Positions 39,082 to 50,819 are shown, counted from the stretch's first letter. The stretch: 64,000 bases of DNA from Todiramphus chloris collaris (GCA_025345505.1 JANVCC010000017.1:810315-874314); one strand, 5' to 3'. The notes: generated by a model not told the origin, from the letters alone. Translations and numbers: made by a program.

Positions 39082-40102
39082 AGGAATGGGCCTCTGGGCT
39101 GGTTGCTTTTTGTAGCTTCTCCTGATTGGCACAACCATAGGCCAATTATTATGGCTTTGCCATATGAAAATACATGGTTACAGGATCTTCTCCAGCAGTT
39201 GTGGAACGGTTTGCATAGACAGTCATCTTCAAATCCACCTGCGGTGAAGAACTACAGACAAGTGCCGCTGACAAAATCATGCCCAAAATGTTGCTACAGG
39301 GAAAGCTCAGAACCAGTCTGGGATTAAGCACTGAAGATCTACTAAGAAACAAACGAACCCAAATATACAAAAGGTCATGTCTGATAAGAAAATCAGGTAC
39401 TTTATTGTTAGTAGATTACTCAACAGAAGAAATCAAATTCAGTTTATGAAATGAGACAGAAGATAAGTTCTTTAGAGAACATCCTGAAGGAATCAGGATT
39501 CACCTATTTCGATAAAGGAATTATTCCCAGAAAATGCAAGAGGATCAATTTCTACTTCATAGTTGTGGCACTGGGAGGACAAAAAGGAATGACCGTGTAC
39601 TTTTAAGAGAAAACATCAAAGACATCTTCATATCACAGAACCATTAATCACATAATAATGAATGTTTATTAGCCTGTCATTTCAGAGACGAAAGTTTATT
39701 CCCTTTTAAAACAAAATACCTCTTTCCCTCTCCTATAAACTGCATCATAAATGCACCAAAAACTCATGGGCTCTGAAATTAGAGTGCAAATTTACTGAAA
39801 CATGAAATACCTCATTTGCCATGGAGAAATACTAATTGACATTAAAGAAAATAAGATCTTGGCAAGAAATATTGCATTAGGAGAAAATCATAAACAAGAA
39901 CAAGGGGACAAATCAAGATTGATTAAGGGAAGTTAGTCCTAGGATTTATACAGTCTCTATTTTGATATCTCTGGGTCTTTTTGTGATAAAACATGCTCAT
40001 ACCTTTATAAGAAAGTGAACTGCCTTTTACAGAATTAACCAAAACACTTTTTTTTTTAATATTTACTGCTAAATGTAATACATTTAAAAGTAATAAGTTA
40101 AA

Positions 40103-40160
40103 ATACAAACAAAAAACAAACAAACAAAAAGAAACAACCCAACCACACACTCAAACACAA
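40103..40160. repeat. (CAAA)n-like tract
   Basis: CAAAC and CAAAA repeats grading into CAACCCAACC. Confidence 0.85.
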
Positions 40161-40961
40161 AGCAGATAACAGAGAGGCATTAATCCACTTCATGGATTTA
40201 TCTTGATAGCTAAAACCATGTCTAGAGCTCTTTCTCATGCTTTACCGTGGTAATTTTTCATGTTTCAGTGGGAATTTATTGATCTTCAAAGTTAGTGAAG
40301 AGTGTTATGTAGTTTAAAAACTCAGATGTTAATAAAAAAGCACAAGTAGTAGTTTTTCAACTACAGTCTATGGCTTTTTTTCCTTCTTTTCTTTTGTTCA
40401 TCTATATACACAGGCAAAAAAAATACAACAAACAAACAACAAAACAAATCCTTTGAAAAGATGGGAAAATAAAGAAAAAACAAGGCTTGACAACTTTGGA
40501 TCTAGAGAATCAAGTAACAATGAGGATGAAGGCTCACCTCACTTAGGTGTCACTGATGCTTAGTCTAATTATGCCTCATATCAAAACAACTTCAGTAAAG
40601 AGAGAAAAAAAAAAGAAAAAAAACCCCATGTCCTTATCATAGTGGACTCACTTTTAAAGTGAGTGGAAGGTCATATATGCAGGCCTGACCCACTTCTTAG
40701 GGAACTTTGCTACCTCTCTGAGGCCAGGTTTAAGGACATAAAGAGAAAACTTCCTACCCTAGTTCAGCCCTTGGACTACTACCCGTTAATAATTTTTCAA
40801 ATAGCTAGTGATGAACTTAAATGAAGCAGTCCATGGGTAGTGAACAGACACTTCAGGGCTTTGGAACGGCTGATTAAGGGATTCTGAGTGCAAGCAGTGT
40901 TCTCCTCCCTCCTACCAGTTGCAGGGATCATTGAGGGTTTAGACAGGAAGAGCAACAGATG

Positions 40962-41132
40962 AATTCCTGGTTTCGAGTCTGGTGTTACCAGCAGGACTTT
41001 GGGTTCTTTGACAATGGGTTGGACTATAAGGCACCAGGACTGCCAGCAACAGATAGGGTAAACTTGTCACAAAGTGGGAAAAGGATCCTGGGGCAAAAGC
41101 TAGCAGGGCTCATTGAAAGAAATCTAAACTAG
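40962..41132 (+). pseudogene. CR1 ORF1 esterase C-terminal relic
   Basis: In frame, the sequence encodes NSWFRVWCYQQDFGFF, then a segment ending NLSQSGKRILGQKLAGLIE before the natural TAG at 41,130-41,132. CR1-type ORF1 proteins carry a GDSL/SGNH-like esterase domain. This is its terminal part, where the family usually has a D..HLS..G block containing catalytic Asp and His. The His position reads Asn here. An upstream block (40,860-40,935) encodes a VFSSLLPVAG-type strand in the same element, but a one-base difference and a TGA disrupt the frame. It is not expected to be functional. The assignment rests on recalled family sequence. Confidence 0.72.
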
Positions 41133-41264
41133 ATTTGAAGGGGGACTTGATAGAGAGAAGCCTGGAAGTGGCATTCCAGTGCTTCTAGGACAGTGTACTG
41201 GTAAGGTCTTTCAGCCTGCTGTCTCAGTGAAGCTGGGGGATGGTGATCCAAGAGACATCAAAAA

Positions 41265-41452
41265 CACAGAGCCAGTAAACAGGAGGAGCCAGAGGCCATT
41301 GCATGGAAAGAAAACTATGACACAGCTGTTGTCACAGAAACCTGGTGAGATGACTCATGCAACTGGAGTGCTGCAATCAATGGCTACAACTTTTTATAAG
41401 GGATAGGCAAGGAAGAAGAGGTGGTGGGGTGGTTCTCTATATTAGGGAGAAA
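41265..41452 (+). pseudogene. CR1 ORF2 endonuclease fragment
   Basis: Contains the CR1 endonuclease signature region: 'aaacaggaggagcc...', then sequence for an ETWxDDSxxWSAA-type motif (about 41,337-41,380), and a 'ggcaaggaagaagaggtgg' segment encoding the RQGRRGGGV-type loop of the family. A stop and a frameshift break it. The APE-like catalytic residues further downstream are missing because the sequence jumps to the RT domain just after a 'ctctatattagggag' block. Confidence 0.75.
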
Positions 41453-41484
41453 TATGATACTGGCTGGACAGCTGGGCTCAATGA

Positions 41485-41958
41485 GTGGTGGTGAATGGAG
41501 ATAAATCCAGTTGGTGGCCAGTCACAAGTGGCCTTCCTCAAGGCTCAGTATTGGGACCACTTCTGTTTAACATCTTTATGAATGATCTTGAGGAGGAGGT
41601 AGAATGCACCTTCAGTAAATTTGCAGACAGCACCAAGTTGGGTAGGAGTGTCAATCTGCTTAAGGGTAGGGAGGGTCTGCAGAGGGACTTGGACAGGCTG
41701 GATCAATGGGTCAAGGTCAATTGTATGAGCTTCAACAAGGCCAAGTGCCAGGTCCTTCACTTGGGCCCCAACAACACCATGCAACACTACAGGCTTGGGG
41801 AAGATCAGCTGGAAATCTGCCTGGAAGAAAGGGACCTGGGGGTGCTGATCACCAAGGGGCTGAATATTAGGCAGCAGTGTGCCCAACTTCCCAAGAAGGC
41901 CAACGGCATCCTGGCTTTCATTAGAAATAGTGTGGCAAAAGTCAGACTAGGAAGGTGA
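41485..41958 (+). pseudogene. CR1 ORF2 reverse transcriptase relic, 157 codons
   Basis: Motif B is intact ([15 protein letters not shown], residues 14-28), followed by [18 protein letters not shown]. Motif C reads FADSTK (residues 46-51; the changed codon is AGC at 41,629-41,631), so the second catalytic Asp is Ser. Further CR1 motifs [15 protein letters not shown] and [17 protein letters not shown] follow. A frameshift near 41,940 ends the frame early with VRLGR, while the CR1 nucleotide sequence continues. Motif A is absent because of the internal deletion upstream. The apparent ATG is a Val-to-Met difference, not a natural start. Confidence 0.92.
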
Positions 41959-42360
41959 TTGTCCCTCTGCACTCAGCATTGGTGAGGCCACACCTCAAGT
42001 ACAGTGTTCAGTTTCGGGCACCTCAACACAAGACAGACATCAAGGTGCTGGAGCTGGTCCAGGGAAGAGCAACTAAGCTGTGGAAGGGCCTGGAGAACTA
42101 GTATTGTGAGATGCAGCTGAGGAACCTGGGGCTATTTAGTCTGAAGAAAAGGAGGCTGAGGGAAGATCTTATCACTGTCTACAACTACCTGAGAGTGTAG
42201 AGAGGTAGGCACTGGTCTCTTCTCACAAGTAACTAATGATAGAACAAAAGGGAAAGGCCTCAAGGTACACCAGGGGAGGTTTAAACTGGACATTAGGAGA
42301 AATTTTTTCACTGAAAGTGTTGTCAGGCCTTGGAACAGGCTGCCCAGGCAGGTGGTGGAG

Positions 42361-42790
42361 AATCATAGAATCGTCAGGGTTGGAAAAGACCTTAAAGATC
42401 ATCTAGTTCCAACCCCCCTGCCAATGGCAGGGACACCTCCCACTAGAGCAGATGGCTCAGAGCCCCATCCAGGCTGGTCTTATAAACTTCCGAGGATGGG
42501 GCTTCCACCACCTCTCTGGGCAACCTGTTCCAGTGTCTCACCACCCTCATGGTAAAGAAATTCTTCCTAATGTCTAACCTGAATCGACCTATCTCTAGTT
42601 TCAATCCATTCCCTCTAGTCCTATCACTGCCCGACAGCCTAAAAAGGCCCTCATCAGCTTTCTTGTAGGCCTCCTTCAGATACTGGAAGGCCATAATAAG
42701 GTCTCCCTGGAGCCTTCTTCTTTTCCAGACTGAACAACCCCAACTCTCTCAGTCTGTCCTCACAGGAGAGGTGCTCCGGCCCTCTGATCA
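42361..42790 (-). mobile_element. CR1 LINE nested inside another CR1
   Basis: The plus strand begins with the reversed 3' terminus AATCATAGAATCGTCAGGG and continues with 'gaccttaaagatcatctag' and the usual 'ccaacccccctgcc'. It ends at 'ctctgatcat' near 42,790, a 5' truncation. The plus-strand host CR1 breaks at '...caggtggtggag' (42,360) and resumes at 'atccctggatgtg' (about 42,790), so the insertion site is well defined. The few shared bases at the right junction (atc) make the boundary ambiguous by about 3 bp. It must be younger than its host element. Confidence 0.94.
42443..42694 (-). pseudogene. CR1 ORF2 C-terminal relic (83 codons open)
   Basis: The minus-strand frame encodes SGSDRTRGNGLKLEIGRFRL and then the NFFTMRVVRHWNRLPREVVE motif typical of the CR1 C-terminus. 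It ends with a DGALSHLL-type terminus, probably the element's own stop. No RT motif is included. This is the coding part of the nested, apparently youngest CR1. Confidence 0.9.
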
Positions 42791-45088
42791 TCCCTGGATG
42801 TGTTTAAAAACTGTATAGATGTGGTGCTTGGGGATATGGCTTAGTGGTGGACTTGGTAGAGTAGGAATAATGCTTGGACTCAATCTTAAAGGTCTTTTCC
42901 AAACTAGATGATTGTATGAAAATAAAATATGAATTATTGAAGTAAAAGTTTTTGAACGTTTTATTCTACAAATTGGAAATATTTTCCTCTACAACAGTAG
43001 ATATTTAATTATTCCAGCTTTCAGATTTATGATGGATATTCATATAATTTGTTTGTGTTTTTCATTCTCCTTGCTCCTGACTATCCCATGGTATTTGTGA
43101 AATTCAGTGGTTACCTGTTTACAGCAGAGAAATCTTAGGCTTTCTATCTAGCACCAATATCAGTACCTTCTTTACTACATTACTCTTAAACTCAGCTGAA
43201 AAATACACAGTCTCCTTCTCCTCCTGTTGGAGAAAGTCCAAATTTGAAGCACTTTCAAAATTTAACAAACACAATGTAGACTAAGAAACATACAATAGTT
43301 TGTTATTTTTAGAATCATATTCCAGTGTTCACAACATACTTTGCAGGCAAGATTTATTGTTTTAATTTCTCTTAAATGAGGAATCAACATTTAAATAAAA
43401 AATTTGCTCAACACTACTACTAAAATTTTGATTTCACAACTGAAAAAAAAATTTACCCCAGGAGTCCTAAGTGTTTCTTCAAATTACATGCAAATGCTTT
43501 TCATATCTGTTCCCTAACAGATACAGCAATCTCAAAGCTATAATCCTGCTGCAAACATAACCATGACACCAGAAGGCAAACTGATTACATCTTATGAGAT
43601 CCACACATCCATCTGAATGTGTTTCAGTAGTAAAACTCACTTAGGCAAGTTCTGAACCTATTTCTCCTGTAATTTCTCAGCAGGAATCAACATAAGCAAT
43701 ACTTTGATGATTGTATTTCTGGAGGATTACCTGCTATAGGCAGTACCTTTCTTTGCCTCTAGACAAAATAAAATATATTAATAGATTCTCAGAAAGGCAA
43801 TTGCAAAGCACTGAAATATGTCCTGTGCTGTTGTGGGAATCTGTGCATTCCTAGCTTTTTCATACATATAAATTAGGTTGTTGCATTTTTTTTAAACAAA
43901 CAAAAAGGTACAAGAACTTTCCATGGTTTCAGCAAGTTATCCCTTTGGGGCATTTTTATGCCCATTTCTTCTACTACCCTCCTTTCATGACCACTTCTGC
44001 TGTTATTTTTGTTGCCAAAAATAATTTTAAAAGCTCTCCTCATCTCCAAGAAGAAATCCCATCTAGTGGATGGCACACAGTCTTCAACATGGGAACTCCT
44101 TATGCCAAGCGGCATTCCATCAGTGAACTCCTCTAGTTCTGAAAAAGTCACTTTCTGCCTCATCTCAGTCTGCCTGGCTCCATATAGTTCCCATTGACTC
44201 AAATCATGACTGCATTCTCTCAACTCCACCTTCAGATCAGGATTTCTTTTCTCTCGCAGCTTCTGCTGTAATAAAAGCTGATGTTGGATTAGTCCTTTAA
44301 AATCAGCTGCACTGAATTAGCACTGCACTTCTCCAAAACCAAGCCAAAGCACAGCTAATATCGCCTGCCCTGTTTATATCACATTTTCATCAATATGATT
44401 AGACAATTACTTTAAAATAAACACATCTCACAGGTCAAGGTGTATTGCAAAAGTCACAAGCAGTCCACTCAAACCACTCCTTCCCACTGCCTTCTTGTGC
44501 AGAAAGGAGGAGAGCCCGCAGAGAGTGCAACCATCTGAACCACTACAGCTGTGTCCCACCAAGGAGGGGAATAACAGCACAAATCCTCCCTCCTCACAGT
44601 GCTGGGGGTCAAAGACCCTACTCTGCCCAAGAAATGGTGTCATCACACTGTGTCATGGTCACACAGGCCCTGGACTGTGCCTACCAGCCCATCACCTCTG
44701 ATACTTAACAGATTTCAGAGACTCATCTGATCCAAAGTATAAACGTCCTCATAGAACTAAGTGATGACATTTGGCCCCCATTTTGGCACAATACTTTGGG
44801 ACTTCCCAAAAAAGCAGACATTGTGGAGTTAGAATTCAGTTCTCAGGGTGACATTGGCCTTCGTTGATTTATTTAAAATTAAATCTTAGCAGTGTCCTAT
44901 TTTTTCCCTTCAGATGTGCCTGTATAAATCCAGAACTATAATTTGATTAAATTACTAGTAAAATTTGTTCTGCCATGGCAGGACGTCTCCAACATTTAAC
45001 TTGATTTTTCCATCTCATCGACTGTATTTAAAAAGGCATTTAACAAGTTGAGAAAATTCTCAGAGAATACAAATCACTTTTATTCACA

Positions 45089-45111
45089 CCCCCCCCCCCC
45101 CCCCCCCCCCC
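45089..45111 (+). repeat. Poly-C tract, 23 bases
   Basis: Unbroken run of C between 'attcaca' and 'agtatac'. The minus strand is poly-G. Confidence 0.92.
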
Positions 45112-46029
45112 AGTATACACAGCTACACATGACTGCTACCAACAATATGCATTCAATTCATTTGCATTATTTTGGAGTTTGTACAACTATTTATAACTGA
45201 AGCTAGATTCTTGTCCACAGAATCATTTTGAACATGAATATGACTTGATGGACCTTATACAGGTCCGAATCAACCAAGTTCTACAAAGTGTGAAAATAAG
45301 CGTTAAGTGAACTTCAAAATAAATGCAAATTCTCAGCACTAATATCTGAGAAAACGTTGAAGACAAAGTATCACCAACATTCAAAAAGTATGTCTTTTCA
45401 CTTATAATGTACTGTATTTTTGAAACTTCAGATTCACAAGAGACTAATAGCATATACATTTTGAAGTCCTACTGAAGAACAAAATACTAATACAAATTTG
45501 TGTAACTATGTCATTTTTCCTTTTCTTTGTACAATTTTATGCAAATATTTCTGATGGTTGGGTTTATAACTAGTCAAAACATTATGTAATATGATGCAAT
45601 TCAAAAGTGTAACTGCACAGCTTTAAAAAGGTATTTAGAATTGTCTCTACCACTGAAAGACAAGGTAAAAAAAATAATTAAAAAGCTTAAATTGTTCTTG
45701 AAATTCATTTCAAATATGATGTTACTCTTGAGCTATATGGTACTATACCATCTGGTATATGGATTTGCTCATAAAGTTGTATTACCAAGGCCACTGCTAT
45801 GAGAAGAAACACAGTGAGAAGTAACCATACACACAGATTTATTCTGTTAGTCAAAACATCTCTAAGTGACTCAAAGTGACACAAGGATCAGGAAGACTAT
45901 CATTTGGAGAAATAAAATAAAACAAGTCAAATCCAACCAACAAAAAACCAAAGCAATACAAAATAGTCTTGACCAAAACAAACAGGATACTTATGCTGTT
46001 GTCTAGGAAGTAACTGGATTAATGAATGT

Positions 46030-46330
46030 TAAAACTTAGTGAGAAAAGAGATTGCATTCTTTTCAAGTGCCGCAGTTAAATATAGACAAGGAATAATGGC
46101 CAAAATCGAGGCTAGTTTCATTACTAAAAGCCATTCTAAAGTCACAAAGATTAGATATTTTCCCTGTATAATAAGGCCTTCAGTAGTGTCTACTTTGATT
46201 GCAAGCACAATGAAATTGGAGACGCAAATCATCTGTTATTTTGTATTTTTCGCATGGCTAGCGCAGCATGGCTCTGTTTTTGATTGACCTCTGGGCATTC
46301 TCCTAATAAAAATAGCTGCTAGTAATGAAG
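46030..46330. promoter_or_regulatory. Candidate conserved noncoding stretch
   Basis: A unique segment with five CpGs in about 250 bases in an otherwise CpG-poor neighbourhood. It has several TAAT/ATTA cores and a balanced, non-repetitive composition (for example around 46,205-46,280, 'gacgcaaat', 'ttcgcatgg', 'agcgcagc'). An 82-codon open frame overlaps it but shows no coding signature. Its resemblance to vertebrate conserved noncoding elements is an impression only. Confidence 0.2.
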
Positions 46331-47446
46331 CAATTCAAAAAATAGCCCTGCTTCTAAATGTACTATCACAAAGTTGTCAGAAGCCCAGAAGTTTGGATGT
46401 TTGAACCTCTAAAGTAAATACAGTAAGAGAACAAATGCCTATAGCATAATTGAAACATCTAAGCAGAATTTTCTAGTTCTACTTGTATGAACTGTAAATA
46501 CATTTGCTGTTATTTTTCAGAACTGTTTTTCAGGGATACAGAAAAACAGTTCTCTCAAATTGGCTTTTGACTTTGAAAAGCACACAGGTTTCATCTGTCA
46601 GGGAAACATTAAAACCAAACAAAAATAACCTTACAGGTTAAGATGCAAAGGTATATTCAGAGGAATTTTCAAAATACGCAAATTGAAAACACTTAAAACC
46701 ACACGAGGTATTGTAAAGTATGACTCAAATAGCCATTTCAAACTATTTTCAATTTACGTTTACAAAAATTCAAGTTTATTTCCTTCTCACCAGGATGATC
46801 TGAAGCAGCTTTTCTACTGTTCCTTCCTTGCTCTAATCTGAATATTCAATGCTATATTTTATGTCTCCCTTTTTAATATCTTTCAGATAATCCCTTGGAC
46901 ATACATTATCTGTCTCAATGTTTTTCCCTCCTTTTGATCATGTTACAGATTTTCAAAACAACACAGCTCTTTGACTTGAGTCTTAAGGAATTTATAGCTG
47001 CAAAATGATGGAGCCAACTTTTCTGGTCGGTTATCTAGTTACCACAGCAGCAAATCAAAGGTGGACTAAGCCAAACTTTCCTGAAGCCAGGACTGTGTAC
47101 TTTTGAAGAACTCACATTTCTGAGGCATTAGGATAGCTAGTTTCAGGTTTGTGGAAGGGTTTTGTGTTGGGCACCTCACTAACAAGTCATGAGTATTGAC
47201 TCTGGCAGGTTCCCTGATTTCCGTAAATGGAAAGGGACAAGTGGTACAGACCAGAAATGGGTGAAAAAATTAAATCTGTTAACTACCAGGTCAGAGGAAG
47301 ATTTGAGTGACACAGCTGAGTGGTTGTTAGTTTTCTAAGATCCGTCTCTATCCCATTGCTGAAATTATCTCAGAAAATCATAAATTGATTTCATCAGAAA
47401 GCAGCAGTCAACAGCCCTTACTACAATACACCATCACCTTACAAAT

Positions 47447-47690
47447 AGAACCATAGAATCAGTAATGCTGAGTACAGAGGGACAATCACCTTCCCGGTTC
47501 TGCTTGCCACACTATTTCTAATGCAATGGAATACTGTTGGCCTTCTTGGCCAGCTAGGCACACTGTTGGCTCACATTGAACCACTTGTTGATCAGCACCC
47601 CCAGGTTCCTATCTGCCAAACAGCTTTCCAGCTGTTCTTCCCCAAGCCTGTAGCATTGCATGGGGTTGTTGTGGCCCAAGTACAATAAGT
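47447..47690 (-). mobile_element. CR1 LINE, RT C-terminal-region fragment
   Basis: The plus strand starts with 'atagaaccatagaatcag', like a reversed CR1 3' terminus, then jumps into a CR1 region containing 'tactgttggccttcttggcc' and 'ccccaagcctgtagcattgc'. The jump implies an internal deletion of the 3' UTR and C-terminal domain. Similar phrases occur in the minus-strand CR1 at 31,805-32,335. The frames are broken. Confidence 0.87.
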
Positions 47691-47839
47691 TTTATGTATT
47701 TTATCTGCCTTACATATTATTTTCCCCTAGAGGTAATACTTTAGCAAACAAAGGTCAGGGGTATGTTGCTCTTTACTCAACTACGAACACCAGCAAGGAG
47801 CTTCCCTCCTTCCTATGGCAGGCTTATTTTTCTAACAGC

Positions 47840-48250
47840 CTTTGATAAGGGGAACTGTCTAATGTCTTCTGGAAGTCCTAGCAAGCTGCATCAAACAGAT
47901 CAAATTAGGGTTGCCAAGCATGATTTCCCCTTAAAAAGATTTTTCCCTGGTGTACTGAATTTAGCCCTATGTTCCTCCATTCACAGTTTGCCATGGTTTA
48001 TCCTCATTTGCCCAATACAGTCTTCAGCCTTTAACCGGCAGTGGTTCCCAACTCTCCCCTGAACTCCTGGCACCAGCAAGAGGTATCAAAGAGAAGCCTT
48101 ACATCACAATTGGTAATTTTTATCTGAGCTGCTTCATCTCTGAGTTACTTAAAAACTTGTCAGTGATTAGTATCTAATCTTGGTATTTATTAACACTGCA
48201 ACTTCTTCTCTCAGCCTTTCAATCATATCCTCCGATAACACCTTCATAGA
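47840..48250 (-). mobile_element. Possible ancient L3/CR1-like relic
   Basis: Scattered resemblance, in the expected order, to minus-strand L3/CR1 RT sequence. One is 'gtcttctggaagtcctagc' (47,861-47,879, motif A side). Others are 'gttgccaagcatgatttcccc' (about 47,911), 'catttgcccaatacagtcttcagcc' (about 48,006), and a later 'ttctctcagcctttcaatcatat' (about 48,207). Identity is low and long parts do not match. It could be an old extension of the fragment at 47,447 or an unrelated older element. Confidence 0.33.
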
Positions 48251-50819
48251 GATGGGTGTTAGTAACAAATATAAATAAATTCACAGCTCAAATTATTTTA
48301 TTAGCTTCTCTAACTTCAATTATCTACACTGGCACTTTTACAAAGATTTAAACAAAGGCAATTGAGATTTCCCACCCCTCTTCCCAAAGGCCAATATTTA
48401 TTTGATCACAATCCAATTCCTAGTCCAGTAAGTTTCTAATTCTCCCTGAAACGTACATGCTTATGCCTAAACCCAAAACCTTATGGAAAACCACTGCACA
48501 CAAGGATAAAATCCCCAAAAAAGGACAGGCCATAAACAAATTCTTTGTGAGCTGTATTGCCATCCATTGGATGATAACACTAAATGAGAAGTGAAGTAAA
48601 TTCTTTATTATGCACATAAGAACAGTGTGAAGATTCATCCAACTCATTCATTCCCTGCAATGCCATTTTGTCTGTTCCATTAAGACCTATTGTCCTACCT
48701 GGCCTGTGAAAAGCTTAAAGCATAGGACATCTCATTTTTTTTATTAAAAAAATAAAAAAATTCAGGTATTGTGCGAGCAAAATTTTCAGAAGCAGCTAAT
48801 GATTTTGAATGTTCAAGTTCAGAGGACTCAAAAATAACTACTTTTCAGATGGCAGGCACTTAACTTCTTAAAGACTTTTTAAGACATCTTAAACTGATTT
48901 CTCAGACACTCAAACTTACCATTTACTTTCAAAATGTCAGCCTTAGTACTGCAGATAGATTAATGCAAAAAAAAAAAAGAGAGAGCCTTTTTGTTTTCTA
49001 AAGTGGCTCAGATTAAAGTTATGTAATATAGCAGATAACCATGAGTACTCTGGGAACCAAAAAGCTTTGTAATGTTTCAATACACTGTGAATTTTGTTTG
49101 CAATTGACACAACTCTGCAGTTCTTTTCACTGTGCAAATAACTGCTTTTTCCCATTGCACAGCTGAACCAAGGGCATGACAAATCTCAAATTCCATTTAA
49201 TAGCTTTCTGAAGGCTGAGTTTTTACCAGCATTGTGTCTGATACAGTAGATATTTTGATATCTAGATGATGATAACAATAGTTACTTTGCATTGTTAGCA
49301 ATCCAGCAAAAATTGAGAAATAAAGGAAATCAGATATTCATTATGAGAATACACTTGATACATAATTGGCTTTTTTTGGAAGCCAGGGCATGAATGTATC
49401 TCTGGAAAAAGTTTTTTATATTATGTTATAGTCAAAATACTCATGAAGATGCCTGCTCCCTAGACCATAATCCACCCTACATCATTCCCTAAGACAAAGG
49501 AATCAAAAAGTTGAAGAATGTGTTGGAAATCAACATTTAACAAGCTCATGGGCCAAGCATGCTTGAGAGAAGGACCAAGAAGCTGTTCTGAGTCTAGAGG
49601 AAAAATGTGACAGAGCTGACTGCTGGGAAAACATCCCAAAAGTGTCAAGCACAGAGTCACACCCATGCTAGGAGCTCATTTCCAGTATTGCATGAAGAGG
49701 GAAGGGGAAAAGGATGCCAAATTCAGATACCACTAATCTCTGTCACCTCCACTGACACTTGAGCCGAGCTTCCCCAGGGTACATCTACACTTACAGGCTG
49801 ACAAAAAGCATATCGTTGTCAAGCAACTCACACCTTGAAACTGGGAAAGCAACAATCTTCTACAATCAAGAAACAGCAGTTCTTTTAAGCCACTAAGTCC
49901 ATAAAATTCAATTAGTGTAGTACAATGCCATCTTAAATAAAAGGAATGCATACCTTCTGTTTTCATAGGAAATAATGTTACAGGATATGGTATTAATTAT
50001 CTGTACCAAAATGTAATAAGAAATGTAATCAAAAGATTATACGTAGATCTGAAAAAGAACTAATTACAGCAAAACCTTGATATTTTTGCCAGTAATCTCA
50101 GTCAGGGAAAATGGATATCCATCATGAGTATACTCCTGGCAGGTTATTCAGGAAAAAATATTCACACAAGAAACTGTGAAATAATTAATACACAAAGGGC
50201 CTTAATACACTCCACTTCAATAAGATGCTGCATCCAGATTTAACAATGGGATACCAGGCCAATTCCACACAATCAGCAAAACCTTAGACGAGATAGTAAA
50301 GGACTGTTGTTTTTAATGATAGCAGACAATAACCATACACATACCTGTACAGCACAGGATACAAGATGACCTCATTCTGATGCACAGCATCAGCAGTAGG
50401 CTTGGGTTTGGATTTTTTTGTTATGAGCTTACAAATTCAATCCAAAGATAATTTAATCTCTGATATTAGTTATGAATATTTTTCAAGAGTGGATATGTAG
50501 AGCTATACACATCTAAGTCATGTGGCTCCGAGCAGACACTGGCAAACAACTTAATGGAAGAGTCCAGTTTCTCCTTATCGTCAATTAAGATATGTAATTT
50601 CCTTCAATAAGGTGTTCCTGTTATTTTCACCACTTTTCAAGATATATGTCTTCAAGACAGCACACTAATGGTTTCAGCAGCACAATTAAACCTTGTGTAT
50701 TGGTTTCACAATTCTCTAAAACCAGTTCCTTTATGGTTTGCATTCTTACTGATCAATACATGGCCCTCTGGTGTGAGGAGCTCTGGTTTCCCATTGTGTC
50801 TGTGCTACCAAGGCCTCTG

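Larger units (their letters stand above)
37198..40649. other. Unclassified AT-rich stretch
   Basis: No gene recognised. A/C tracts at 37,447-37,502, 40,103-40,160 and 40,409-40,450, and a poly-G at 39,067-39,081. Open frames reach 106 codons (38,255-38,575, plus) without motifs. Confidence 0.55.
40650..42919 (+). mobile_element. Long composite CR1 LINE, internally deleted and interrupted
   Basis: The most complete CR1 in the window. In order: an ORF1 esterase-domain relic (about 40,680-41,132), a short endonuclease N-terminal piece (about 41,265-41,452), then a jump into RT before motif B (from about 41,457) running through the RT and C-terminal domain. Its 3' part is split by a minus-strand CR1 inserted at 42,361-42,790. 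The rest of its 3' UTR resumes at 'ccctggatgtgtttaaaaac' and ends near 42,919. The endonuclease-to-RT junction implies a deletion of most of ORF2's N-terminal half. The exact 5' boundary is uncertain by tens of bases. No target duplication was identified. Confidence 0.88.
42920..47446. other. Unclassified AT-rich stretch
   Basis: No gene recognised. Poly-C at 45,089-45,111 and a candidate conserved noncoding stretch at about 46,030-46,330. A 118-codon minus-strand open frame (43,873-44,229) has no recognised motif. Confidence 0.55.

Noticed and set aside
45205..45290. Possible CR1 3' end ('cagaatcattttg... gacttgatggacc')
   Set aside because: Only short matches in the wrong order and orientation for a CR1 terminus.
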